A stretch of 64,000 nt of DNA, from assembly GCF_010111755.1 (NCBI RefSeq), contig NC_088953.1, positions 434,001 to 498,000 of the forward strand, in the 5' to 3' direction. Positions 21,208 through 30,583 of this stretch are shown here, in pieces (positions within the stretch are counted from its first letter, which is position 1; each line of letters starts with the position of its first letter). This DNA comes from Nakaseomyces glabratus (lineage: Eukaryota > Ascomycota > Saccharomycetes > Saccharomycetales > Saccharomycetaceae). Below the pieces are notes generated by a model. It saw only the letters and a program-made list of their open reading frames with translations. It did not search any database and was not told the origin of the DNA. The position numbers and the translations under genes were made by a program.

Positions 21208-23368
21208 ATTGCTCGACGTTTTTAGATATTAATCATCTCGTAAGGCATTTGAAATTTTTGGCACGTCAATTACATATTTAAAGATGACTCTACGGACTGT
21301 TCGATTTTTAACATCTAAAGCAATAAATGATCTCTAAGGATTTGCATATAGCACAGCCTATCAATTTGTGATCATGAGAATAACTGCAATTACCATAATG
21401 AGCATTGTATACTAGACACGATATTGTACATTAGATTTGCATTAGTTCACTGAAAAAAATTGAACTCAATTAAAAAGTTACACCAAAAGTAAATTTGCAT
21501 AAGTTTAGATATTTCATAAAATATAATGATAAATACAAATACAATTTTAACATCAACATATTTCCTTATTTGATGCAAAACAACTCCATTGTACCTTGAA
21601 CTGAGTGAAGTATGCATTAAAGGTAGCAATAGTATTTCATATAAATTATAAGCAAATATTTGAAAAGCTCAATGTTCAACAAATGTGTAGTAGATATTAG
21701 ATTCGATTGAAGGCAAATCAAATATATCCTGATTATTTACTGATTCATCATATCAAGGGAGAAACAATAACACAAAGCAATTCATTTTATCACATGACTA
21801 TAATAAACATATTATATTTATTTAATTTTATTTTTCATTTATTGTCGTGTTCTACTATATTAAAAATACTTTATGGTTATGATTTCCGAACCAGGATGTG
21901 CTGTTGTAAAATATCATTTTAATCAAACTTTTAAACATACGGCTTTTTATGTAGAGGTAATGCGTTCTGATTATTCTGTAAAAATGGGTTAGATCTTCGT
22001 CTATAGCGTTTCACACTTTCATGCTGTGTATTAAGAAATAGTATGTATGAATTGTATCTTTGTTGTAGATAGGGTCAAATAATGTTTGTATGCCTTTTAA
22101 GTAAATATTTATGATATGTAAAGTGAACTGTCGGACCTCACCACAGATTATTTATCTGTTTTGATACTAGGAATATAACTAGCTAATCGAGAAAGGAATA
22201 AGAATGACGATCTTGAAGAATCAACTGACAATCTTAATAACACCAAGAAGAAATTGTAGTACTTGATACTTAAAGATTAAAGACAATAAATAAGATAGGA
22301 ATTACCATATCTTTAGTTTGTATTGGTGTTCTTCGATCATTTTGCTTCTGACTATGTGTGACTGAAATCGGAATATTGGGTACTGGTTGATTGATAGTTA
22401 ATTTATTTATTGACACCTGAACCGCGGCACCCAGGTGAAAGCCTAATTTTACTTTTTTCAATATTCAATCAGTTATCTAGTATCAATTGGAATTAGCAGT
22501 GTTCCATATTCCTCTGCTAAGAACATATCCGTATTGAAAGCATTTGAAAATAAGACGTCCATTTGTTGAAGGTGGTACTATTATTTATGTTAAATACCTT
22601 AGTGAAAGAGGAACACATTGCCACTAGTAGCTAGAAAATAATTCGAGCTATTAGACAGACATGACAATTGAGAGATCTAACAGTCTAGTAGTTTAAAATA
22701 TAAGGACCTTGGAAAAGGTAGAAAGATAATGATTTGGAAAGTAATGTCTAGAAGAAGAGACAATATATAAAGTCATTTTAATGCTTTAATGATATAGTGT
22801 GCAAATTATTCTATTCATAATGAACAAATTGCTTTAGCTACATGCAAAGTTTCGCATACTGCTTATGAGTTGAGACATTTTTATAGTATGTCATATAAAA
22901 TAAGGATATTCCAATAGTTACAATGCAAATAACATTGGAATACTAGATGTAAGTATTGGTTTTAGCATGTGTGTTGATTATTTTTATGTTGCAGTGGTTC
23001 TTTCACTTCCTATTTTAAAGTACCAAAACATAAAAATTGTGATATATATAGCAATTACTAAAACAATTTTATAAAATCAATCAAAGTTATCCAATGCAAT
23101 AAATAAGTTTTTAAGAAGTAATTTAGTATGGCAGCCCACAATGTTTATCTTATATTCAATTAATTTGTTATCTCTATTTAACATGCACATGCTGGCTAAG
23201 TTAACTTTCACTTCCAGTTGCAGGGACAAATAATGGAAAGATCACTTTTTAGCTGGAAAATCATTGTGGGGGAAACTTGCAAATAGAAAAGGTCAAGTTA
23301 AAGAATTGCATGTCAATGTAGCTATATAATTTAGCGGAAGAAGCCAAAGAAGAAGATACTATTCCAAG
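21208..23368. other. 2.1-kb AT-rich centromeric interval
   Basis: Long AT-rich stretch between NTH1 and ECM15 containing the point centromere (21789-21892, entered separately). No protein gene is credible. A small hairpin, CACCTG (22414-22419) pairing with CAGGTG (22432-22437) around a GC-rich loop, stands out from the AT-rich background. Confidence 0.7.
21789..21892 (+). other. point centromere (CDEI-CDEII-CDEIII)
   Basis: CDEI is ATCACATG at 21789-21796, the Cbf1 site RTCACRTG. CDEII is the next 77 bp (21797-21873), about 87% A+T by my count. CDEIII is TGGTTATGATTTCCGAA from 21874, carrying the invariant CCG of the CBF3 site (TGTTTATGNTTTCCGAA consensus) with one substitution in its left part. 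Length and order match point centromeres of Saccharomycetaceae. The flanking genes NTH1 and ECM15 are the genes that border CEN4/CEN2 in S. cerevisiae, so position supports the call independently. Confidence 0.94.
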
Positions 23369-23689
23369 ATGCCAAAGGTTTTCTGTCTAGCTGATGTCTG
23401 CATGGTTCCAATTGGTACTGGTTCTGCCAGTATCTCTGACTTCGTTGCTGCCATTGAGTCCAAAATCAGGGAGAGCCACTTGAAGTCTACTTTGCACAGT
23501 GCAGGTACTACCATCGAGGGCCCATGGGATGAAGTTATGGGTTTGATCGGTGAGATCCACGAGTATGCCCATGAACTGGGCTATGTCCGTTTGCAAACTA
23601 CCATGAGAGTTGGTACCAGAACTGACAAGCACCAGACTGCTCAGGACAAAGTCGATGTTGTATTGAAGAAAATGGGCAACGACAACTAA
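23369..23689 (+). CDS. ECM15: ECM15, UPF0045/MTH1187-family protein
   Basis: A 106-aa cytosolic protein of the MTH1187/YkoF-like (thiamine-binding fold) family. The sequence runs [20 protein letters not shown], then the family core around [19 protein letters not shown] and a C-terminal [15 protein letters not shown]. The family forms small tetrameric ferredoxin-like folds, and thiamine or a related ligand has been proposed. The yeast gene was named for a cell-wall phenotype. In S. cerevisiae it is YBL001C, the first gene on one side of CEN2; here it is the first gene right of the centromere. Confidence 0.93.
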   Translation: MPKVFCLADVCMVPIGTGSASISDFVAAIESKIRESHLKSTLHSAGTTIEGPWDEVMGLIGEIHEYAHELGYVRLQTTMRVGTRTDKHQTAQDKVDVVLKKMGNDN

Positions 23690-24198
23690 ATATCGATCCA
23701 CTCTATAAATATTTAATCTACCCAAAGAAATATCATGTTATTATTCATATCTCTTGATTGATTTTTTTTTTGATAATGATTAAAATTATATCTTAGAATT
23801 AAATAAGATGCCCTAATGTTACAAACAAATATAAAGAAAAATACCCGAAGTAAATAAAAATTTCTAGTATATATGGAGGATTTTTTTTATTGTTGAATAA
23901 TCAAAGATTTCAAGCCATCAATATCGTATAGCAACCACCTAGAGCGGGAACTCCTGAAGCGATGGTACCATATTGCACTGACGAACCGTAAACTTGATAT
24001 TTTTTCCGAGTGATCATGAAGAGACGTGCTTTCAGAAACTAGACTATAAACGCCCGGTCCATAATCCAATTAAGAGAGCAGTTTCTCGATATAAATCAAC
24101 TCCCAAATTGTATTTTTTTGGTCATTGTTAAAAAAGAATAGATTTGCGTGGATAAAAAAAAACTTAATACAGTTTTAAGTTCATCGATTCAGCAAGAT
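23690..24198. other. intergenic between ECM15 and H2B
   Basis: Both flanking genes end here. Most is AT-rich, but 23890-24062 has clearly higher G+C and can be folded as two hairpins (see the candidate RNA entry). A short frame on the minus strand over the same interval is not protein-like. Confidence 0.5.
23888..24062 (-). ncRNA. candidate H/ACA-like structured RNA
   Basis: Tentative. On the minus strand the 5' hairpin closes with CCGGG (24053-24057) paired to CTCGG (24006-24010). An A-rich hinge follows that satisfies ANANNA. The 3' hairpin has a lower stem TCAAG (23993-23997) with CTTGA (23910-23914) and an inner stem CAATAT (23970-23975) with ATATTG (23919-23924), followed by ACA at 23891-23893, three bases from the proposed end. 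Size (175 nt) and order fit H/ACA snoRNAs, but the stems are short, the hinge is low-complexity, and no rRNA guide match was worked out. Confidence 0.3.
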
Positions 24199-24588
24199 CT
24201 AAGCTTGAGTGGAAGAAGAGTACTTGGTGACAGCTCTAGTACCTTCAGAGACGGCGTGCTTAGCCAACTCACCTGGCAAAATCAATCTGACGGCGGTTTG
24301 GATTTCTCTAGCGGAGATGGTAGACTTCTTGTTGTAAGCAGCCAACTTGGAAGCTTCAGAAGCGATTCTTTCGAAGATATCGTTGACGAAAGAGTTTAGA
24401 ATAGACATGGACTTTTGAGAAATACCGGTGTCTGGGTGAGTTTGCTTCAAGACCTTGTAGATGTATGAGGAGTAAGTCTCCTTTCTGGCCTTGGTTCTCT
24501 TCTTACCGTCAGCAGATGGAGCGGTCTTCTTGGCAGCTGGCTTCTTCTCAGCTGGGGCTTTGGAGGCAGGCTTCTTTTCAGCAGACAT
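24199..24588 (-). CDS. HTB2: histone H2B
   Basis: Core histone H2B, 129 aa. The Lys/Ala/Pro-rich tail begins [20 protein letters not shown]. The histone fold runs from about 38 ([19 protein letters not shown]) to the C-terminal helix. The C-terminus [11 protein letters not shown] carries the lysine that Bre1 ubiquitinates (K122 counting Met). It is divergent to H2A across a 1.1-kb promoter. The symbol follows the pair next to ECM15 in S. cerevisiae (YBL002W/YBL003C). Confidence 0.97.
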   Translation of the reverse strand: MSAEKKPASKAPAEKKPAAKKTAPSADGKKRTKARKETYSSYIYKVLKQTHPDTGISQKSMSILNSFVNDIFERIASEASKLAAYNKKSTISAREIQTAVRLILPGELAKHAVSEGTRAVTKYSSSTQA

Positions 24589-25706
24589 TATGTATATTGA
24601 TTTGTGTTTTTATTTGATGTTTACGGTTTTGTTCCTGAAACCTAACAAGAAACTTTCCAAGAACTAAAAGGAAAACCTTCCCAAACCAGTCTCCAGTTTA
24701 TATATGTTTTCCGAGAGCACAAGCTTTGGAACAATACTACGTGCCAGAACAGTCAGAACGGTTCAGAACGGTTCAGCAGCTATAGGACCACCCATGAGTG
24801 CACAGTCTTGCATGTTGTACTGGCCATGCATCGCGTCAACCTGCTCGCAAGTGGTGTTTGCAGACTCCCTAGTTGGCACCTGGTGACCGCCCCATCAACA
24901 CCAGTAACAAATCCCGCAGAGAAACGAGCGCACCCAGCCTGAATCCAGGAAAGTCACGAAAAGTTTTTTTTGTTTCTGAAATTTGTCTTTTCGCGTTATT
25001 ATCGTCACTGTACACGTCAGAACTGGCTGTCTTTCCCTTCGCCTTTCAGTTCTTTTGGGTCACTCAGACTGGAGTGAAGGAAACTGGCAAGCGAAGTTCC
25101 TGGAACGGGCGAACTACCCGGAGAGGCGGTGGTTGCCTGCGAGTATTCTCTGCTGGCCTCTCTCATCAAGGCGACGCGGGCAGTTGGGTGGGGGACAAGG
25201 AGGAGGCGAAACTCTCAGCACGTCTGGTCATAGTAAGTGTCGGGCACTCTGGTGCACCGAGGGGTACCGTGTCATCGGTGCTGTTTCAGTTACGAGCGGG
25301 TCGTTGTCAAGTGTGAAAATCGTGGTACGGGTAGAGCCCGTTTTGTATGGTTAAGCGTTCCAGTTATTACTCCCCTCCAAGCCCTACCCAGTGCCTTTCC
25401 TAGTACTAATACCCAACCACCAACACACACAGACACACATACACATACACTCACATGCTGGAACTTGTGTTCTCTCAGTGGATACGCGATCCATTCTGCT
25501 TGTTGATCCAACTATTTGATGTTTGGTGTTTTGAAGTAAACGTACTGACGTGTCGCACTATCCTTCTACCTCCTACTCTTGCTCGCCATATATAAACTAG
25601 CCATGTAAACTAGTTCTTGTATTTGCTTGTCACTGGCATCCTTTTGTGCTGGTTTCTCAAGATCATATACACAATAAAAAACATAACATACATAACATAA
25701 CACATA
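24589..25706. promoter_or_regulatory. divergent H2B/H2A histone promoter
   Basis: Shared control region with one exact Spt10-type UAS (25091-25106) and one 4-of-5 match near 25357-25372. It also has a (CA)-rich tract at 25424-25455 and TATA-like elements near 24697-24705 (H2B side) and 25588-25597 (ATATATAAAC, H2A side). The reading frames in the middle are GC-rich by-products. Confidence 0.75.
25091..25106 (-). promoter_or_regulatory. Spt10-type histone UAS
   Basis: GCGAA-GTTCCT-GGAAC is an exact reverse-strand match to (A/G)TTCC-N6-TTCNC. Its last 11 bases form the perfect palindrome GTTCCTGGAAC. Confidence 0.65.
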
Positions 25707-26102
25707 ATGTCCGGTGGTAAAGGTGGTAAAGCTGGTTCAGCTGCTAAGGCTTCTCAAACTAGATCTGCTAAGGCTGGTCTAACATTCCCAGTCGGTAGAG
25801 TTCACAGACTTTTGAGACGTGGTAACTACGCTCAAAGAATTGGTTCTGGTGCTCCAGTCTACTTGACCGCTGTTCTAGAATATCTAGCTGCTGAAATCTT
25901 GGAATTGGCTGGTAACGCTGCCAGAGACAACAAGAAGAGCAGAATCATCCCAAGACATTTGCAATTGGCCATCAGAAACGATGACGAATTGAACAAGTTG
26001 TTGGGTAACGTCACCATCGCTCAAGGTGGTGTCTTGCCAAACATTCACCAAAACTTGTTGCCAAAGAAGTCTGCCAAGCCTTCTGCTTCTCAAGAATTAT
26101 AA
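25707..26102 (+). CDS. HTA2: histone H2A (H2A.X-type C-terminus)
   Basis: Core histone H2A, 131 aa. The tail starts [20 protein letters not shown] and the fold core is [20 protein letters not shown]. The C-terminus ends SQEL, the ATM/ATR (Mec1/Tel1) phosphorylation motif, so this major H2A also serves as the damage-marked form, as usual in yeasts. The spacer before SQEL is one residue shorter than in S. cerevisiae. Codon bias is extreme. Confidence 0.98.
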   Translation: MSGGKGGKAGSAAKASQTRSAKAGLTFPVGRVHRLLRRGNYAQRIGSGAPVYLTAVLEYLAAEILELAGNAARDNKKSRIIPRHLQLAIRNDDELNKLLGNVTIAQGGVLPNIHQNLLPKKSAKPSASQEL

Positions 26103-26597
26103 AGAGATTAACGGATTTCTTTTTAACTTCCACAAAAAAATAATATGATCATTTGGATGAACAAACTGTTCTAATGGCCGTCTATTTTTTTCTTTTTATT
26201 TCTACCTCTTTTTGTTTATTGCATTGTATATTCATACAATTCTGGGAATTGGGAATTTTATTTTCAAAATTTAAAGATTAACAACATATAAATATATATT
26301 GATTCAGTTAGTTTCAATAATTGTAATTTTAATACAATAATTCACACGATTTTTAACTTATATTAACCGCAAACTTATCTAGTTTAGTCATTGGCTATGT
26401 TATATTACCCTCTAGTCTATTATTTCGACAGAACTTAGCTCGCTTAAATTACTGTCTTAATACATATTCCACATACAATTCCAGATGGCTTATATATGAC
26501 TAAATGCCAATATTGTTCATACATTAATTATACCTAAAGCGATTATAGAAAAAGAAGTTATTATAGAATAGAAAAAAAAATTGTCCCTTATTAACAT
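26103..26597. other. convergent terminator region H2A / MCD1
   Basis: 495 bp of AT-rich sequence between two 3' ends. No ORF, RNA gene or notable repeat was found. Confidence 0.5.
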
Positions 26598-28349
26598 TTA
26601 TGCAGTGATTCCGTCTTGGAATAGATTGTCCTTAGTAATGATATTAATCTCACCGTATGCTTCCTCTTGTTGTAGATCTACACAGTCCGCAGATGCCAAA
26701 GACAACATACTGAAGAATACCGCGCTTGCATCTTTTCTTGTGACTGGTTCCTGATCACCTTCTTCATGCTTGTGATATTCTTGGAGAAGAGTGGAAAAAT
26801 CTGATTGACCGTCCGTAACCGTCTCTTTAAGAATTTTGGCTGTTGTAGCTGTGGCAATGGAAGCCAACTTCTGAGTCACACTTTCCACGGATGATACGCT
26901 ACTGTAACTGCTACTAGTCTGTGTTTGCATAACATCCAGCGTACCTTCAGCATTTTGTGTTGATGTTTGTTCTGGAAGCTCCCCAATATTACCAGCAATC
27001 TCAAGATCAGGCTCATTAATTTCGTGGTCCATAGGCACTTCAGCATCATTGTCGCTAATCAAGTCGTCATTCATACCGAGTGAAATGTCCATCTCGGGCG
27101 TGACATCACCCTGATTGTCATCCTCGGTTCTCTGCTTCTTGGAAGGTTGTAGTTTCATAAAATCATTAAAGATTGAATGAGGTAGATAAGCCATGGATTG
27201 CGCCATTTCGGACCACAATCTCTTTGCCGTTAGCTTCTCTTCATTTGACCTAGTCTGGAGATTACCTGTCTCAACAAGGTTTCTATCAGGATTGGATTTA
27301 ATGACTTCATCAGATAGTTCAGTTTCCCTGTCGGTTTGCAGTGGATGAGTGTTTACTAATGAAGGGTTCTTACTTGAGGCAGCCTTTCTCAAAGGCTCAT
27401 TGTCTGCCTGAAGTCCTTCAAGTTCTAATTCTTCTGCTGATTCGTTGTCTTCTTCCATATTAATTGGATCCTTGCCAATGTCAAGATCGAATCCAAAATC
27501 AGTGGTTTCATGCGCATCTTCAACTGGTTCAGCTCTTCTACCCAATTCAATCGATCTGTCAGCATCTGCTGTGTCAAGTCCCAGGTCAAGGTGAAGTTCT
27601 TCTGGTTCACCTTCGGCTAGGAACTCGTCGTCCTCCATATTTATGTAGTTTGATTGAGCAGTAACATCGCCACTTTGTCTCGTGCCCTCGTCCCAACTCT
27701 TCGAGCTAGAGAGTGGAGCCTTGGAATCATTAGGATGCCCTAGATCGAAATCCAAGTTAAGGGTAGAGTCCTCATTATATTGCAGTTCTTCATCTCCAGC
27801 AAATCTTCTACCAACTTCTATCGATAAGTCGTAACTCTTTGCGCCTGTCATCCTCCTGTCCATGGAGTCGTTCATTATTGAGTGATTTCTGAGGCTGCTG
27901 GTTTCATTTAGAAAATCTAAGCTAGGCACAGATAGCACATCCCTCTCGGTAACTGTGTCATCCAGCACCAGAAACTCGAGTCTTGTGATCGTGCTGTACT
28001 TGGAGATGGTGGCACCCAGCCTCTGGTTTGTCCTGAACAAAGAGCTGATCTTCGTCAGTGTGTCCTTAATGTCGGTAAGCAAGAACGCCGCTTGCTTAGA
28101 GTAGACCCTCACTATACCGTGCAGCAGCTCACCCGACGTCCTCAGTGTAATATGCTCCACTGGGTACTGCGAACCGTCTTCGGCACACCCAGTGACTTTA
28201 GCGACTTCCTCGGCGGTGTCCGCGATATTGGTCTGCAAAACTGTGTTTCTGGTCAGATTCCCCATGTTGGACGCCAGCCATATCTGCGCCAGCGGGCCGT
28301 TCTTGGTCGACAACCCCAGGACCGCGTTCAAATTCTGCCTCTGCTCCAT
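26598..28349 (-). CDS. MCD1: cohesin alpha-kleisin Mcd1/Scc1
   Basis: The kleisin subunit that closes the Smc1-Smc3 cohesin ring and is cut by separase at anaphase. It is 583 aa. The N-terminal Rad21/Rec8 domain spans about 15-110 (KNGPLAQIWLASNMGN, LRTSGELLHGIVRVYSKQ). The middle is acidic, and the C-terminal winged-helix domain covers about 500-580 (TRKDASAVFFSMLSLASAD). Two separase-type sites are visible, SIEVGRR at 176-182 and SIELGRR at 266-272, matching both sites of S. cerevisiae Mcd1. The upstream region carries two ACGCGA boxes. YDL003W synteny supports MCD1 over meiotic REC8. Confidence 0.96.
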   Translation of the reverse strand: MEQRQNLNAVLGLSTKNGPLAQIWLASNMGNLTRNTVLQTNIADTAEEVAKVTGCAEDGSQYPVEHITLRTSGELLHGIVRVYSKQAAFLLTDIKDTLTKISSLFRTNQRLGATISKYSTITRLEFLVLDDTVTERDVLSVPSLDFLNETSSLRNHSIMNDSMDRRMTGAKSYDLSIEVGRRFAGDEELQYNEDSTLNLDFDLGHPNDSKAPLSSSKSWDEGTRQSGDVTAQSNYINMEDDEFLAEGEPEELHLDLGLDTADADRSIELGRRAEPVEDAHETTDFGFDLDIGKDPINMEEDNESAEELELEGLQADNEPLRKAASSKNPSLVNTHPLQTDRETELSDEVIKSNPDRNLVETGNLQTRSNEEKLTAKRLWSEMAQSMAYLPHSIFNDFMKLQPSKKQRTEDDNQGDVTPEMDISLGMNDDLISDNDAEVPMDHEINEPDLEIAGNIGELPEQTSTQNAEGTLDVMQTQTSSSYSSVSSVESVTQKLASIATATTAKILKETVTDGQSDFSTLLQEYHKHEEGDQEPVTRKDASAVFFSMLSLASADCVDLQQEEAYGEINIITKDNLFQDGITA

Positions 28350-28556
28350 GCTCAGCTCTAGACTCCTTTTTTGTATTCCTCTGCGGCAACAAAACTCTGC
28401 TTTCTCCTATACCGTATCAGCTGTCACGTACTGGTGCGAGTGTCAGTGGTTAGCGCTATACCCGGGGAGGTCTGGAAGTCCAACTGAGTAACTTTGAACA
28501 GCCCATTTGTTTATATAGTCCTCGAGAAGCTGCAGGGCAGCAAATTCAGCATTTTT

Positions 28557-28562
28557 TCGCGT
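28557..28562 (-). promoter_or_regulatory. MBF-type ACGCGA box
   Basis: TCGCGT on the plus strand reads ACGCGA towards MCD1, within AAAACGCGAAAA. It is about 210 bp upstream of the MCD1 start. MBF (Mbp1-Swi6) drives G1/S transcription of cohesin genes in S. cerevisiae. Confidence 0.55.
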
Positions 28563-28637
28563 TTTCCACTAGCCATTATATTTGCATGTTGTACGCCACT
28601 TTCTAAGCAAAAAATCGAAATTTTCTGCCCTTCCTTT

Positions 28638-28643
28638 TCGCGT
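28638..28643 (-). promoter_or_regulatory. MBF-type ACGCGA box
   Basis: Second TCGCGT (ACGCGA towards MCD1), within TACGCGAAAAGG. It is about 290 bp upstream of MCD1 and 81 bp from the first copy, in the same orientation. Confidence 0.55.
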
Positions 28644-29255
28644 ACTGCTGGGTTACCCTGATGTAACATGTGACTTGGATTGTATTAAGTGACAAGTATA
28701 AGCAGCAGCAGCCGGTTTTGAAGCTTCTGGGGCACTCTGACGCAGCGGCAGTGGCAGATATCGGTCCCCAGACGCATCTGCCAGATGTCCCCGAGCTGGG
28801 GGTTCTTTATGGTACTATTTATTATAGCGTTTGAATATTTAGTAATGATCCTTAGGAGGTAATATATACGGTTTAAGTTAAAAAAAAAGAAAATAATGAT
28901 TCTGTGCGTCTGTGCTGTCGAAGGTTAAAACAAATAGGAGTGTCTGTGGCCCAATCGTATGGTGCTGGAAAGTGTAAGCAGGCTGCTGTGGATGTGCATT
29001 GCCTACAGCTTCAAATCCTCAGTTGAAAGGTGGAATTGTAGTGCTTTGGAGAGTATGCAGATAAATTGTTTGTTCTTCTTACCACCGGACTTACTATCTT
29101 AACATCATTAGAATGGTAAAATGGAATATTGTCATCGTTCTGTAGGCAGAGAAATTGTACAAGGGATTTTATTTTTATCTTTCTTTTTTGGTTCGGTTCT
29201 AAAGTTGTATTAACACGAGTCAATCAGATAGGGAGGAAAGTATAATGTGGGAACT

Positions 29256-29720
29256 CTATTTCAATGCGGCTTGCAGTTTCTCTAGGACTTCCAGTTGGAT
29301 GGAAGCGACACCGGCGGTCTTTTCGTCCTGGGACTTGCTGTTCTTCTCAGCCTCGGCCAGCAGCGATCTGACGCTGTCCTGGGAGAAGGAGTCCAGTGGG
29401 AAGGCCTCGACGGCGGTGACACACAGCGTGGAGTCTGGCTGGACGGCGGCGAATCCCCCGGAAACGAAGTACTTCTTGGTCTCGTTGGCCTTGACGACCT
29501 CGACAACACCGGGTGTCAATTGCTCGACTGTGGGTACGTGGTTGGCAAGAATACCGATGGAGCCCGACTTGGCGGGCAAGTTGACCTGGACGACCTCTTC
29601 CCCGTTGAACAGGGTCTCGTGTGGCAGCGCAAAGCGCAATTTCAGCCCGGAGGCCGCGCTCTTCGCAGCGTCCGCGTAACAACGTCTGGCAATAACCGAT
29701 CTAGTCACCAATCTGAACAT
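29256..29720 (-). CDS. ATP16: F1 ATP synthase delta subunit, mitochondrial
   Basis: Central-stalk subunit of mitochondrial F1 ATP synthase (bacterial epsilon homologue) that couples rotation of the gamma subunit to the c-ring. From the ATG at 29720 the protein is 154 aa (160 in S. cerevisiae). A basic presequence (MFRLVTRSVIARRCYADAA) is followed by the beta-sandwich domain with LPAKSGSIGILANHVPTVEQ and a C-terminal helical hairpin. The frame is open for a further 84 codons upstream, but that part is not conserved-looking and lacks a targeting signal. The neighbour order MCD1-ATP16-MED2-PTC1 equals YDL003W-YDL006W. Confidence 0.95.
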   Translation of the reverse strand: MFRLVTRSVIARRCYADAAKSAASGLKLRFALPHETLFNGEEVVQVNLPAKSGSIGILANHVPTVEQLTPGVVEVVKANETKKYFVSGGFAAVQPDSTLCVTAVEAFPLDSFSQDSVRSLLAEAEKNSKSQDEKTAGVASIQLEVLEKLQAALK

Positions 29721-30583
29721 CTTTAGCTCTACTATTTCTTGGCTTTTGTGGGTACTCTGTTGTTCAAGACACATGCACAATGTGCCTTCAATCTTATAAC
29801 TATTCTTGGTGAAATACCAGGCTAGCTCTATGGGGGAGGAGGGAAAGGATGAGGCGAGACCCGGTCGCTTGGTATTCACGTACATTGTGATACCCGGGTA
29901 CCCATATTTCGATGTTTTCTCCGGTCTGATTGGTGGGATGGTGGACGAGTGCATCGCTGTGTTTGGGATCAAGCCTGGGGGGAGGGCGGGGAGCTGGAAG
30001 AGGAAGGAGAACCGGAGGCTACGGGTATAAGATGGCGGTTGGTTACGAAATATTGTGTTTGTAGCTGGAGCGTAGTATCATCGGGGGTTGTGACAATGCA
30101 GGAAGGTGGGGTGTTAAGGTGATATGTCATATGACTTGACCCGTATGACATGCATATAACATACCTATATACGTAAACGCATCACATGATAATACACAAA
30201 ACACGAAATATCACATGACTAAACATCCATATGCACGTAGAATCACATGACCTCCACTATCATATTAGACGTATGATGTATCACGTGAATACGTACACCA
30301 AGACTCATGATCACGTGCACATTTGAGAAATAATGATAATGGTGGTGATATATCGTGGTAGACGGGACCCAAACTCGCTCTGCGAAAGCCATCCGCTAAC
30401 TCAACAGGCTCGGTGGATGTGGAGGGGGGAAGCTCTTTATAGTAATAGTAGTATGTAGTACTTTGACGGGCAGAGCGGGTATTTTGGGAGCCTTGCTATA
30501 AAGGAAGTCAGGGACCAGGAGGTTGAGACACTAGAGACACTAGAGACAGAGGCCACTGCGAACACTGGGTCTTTTTTTGCGCG
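29721..30583. promoter_or_regulatory. divergent promoter ATP16 / MED2 with ATCACRTG cluster
   Basis: 863 bp of control region. Its most distinctive part is a row of five Cbf1/CDEI-type boxes at 30181-30317 (entered separately). The palindrome GTCATATGAC near 30125-30134 lies just before them. Frames crossing the region are not protein-like. Confidence 0.7.
30181..30317 (+). promoter_or_regulatory. cluster of five ATCACRTG (Cbf1/CDEI-type) boxes
   Basis: ATCACATG occurs at 30181, 30210 and 30242, and ATCACGTG at 30280 and 30310. All are in the same orientation, with start-to-start distances of 29, 32, 38 and 30 bp. RTCACRTG is the site of the bHLH protein Cbf1, which acts at centromeres and at methionine and respiratory gene promoters in yeasts. 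The cluster lies 460-590 bp from the ATP16 start and 270-400 bp from the MED2 start. Confidence 0.8.

Larger units (their letters stand above)
28350..29255. promoter_or_regulatory. MCD1 promoter and ATP16 3' region
   Basis: 906 bp with two MBF-type boxes near MCD1 (entered separately) and an A9 run near 28880. No credible ORF. The GC-richer patch at 28700-28800 contains CAGCAGCAGC and no gene. Confidence 0.6.

Noticed and set aside
22414..22437. CACCTG/CAGGTG hairpin in the centromeric interval as a terminator or repeat unit
   Set aside because: Single short stem with no neighbours of similar type; no CRISPR-like array exists anywhere in the window.
29295..29726. 143- and 144-codon plus-strand frames
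   Set aside because: Antisense to ATP16 and caused by its GC-rich, codon-biased sequence.
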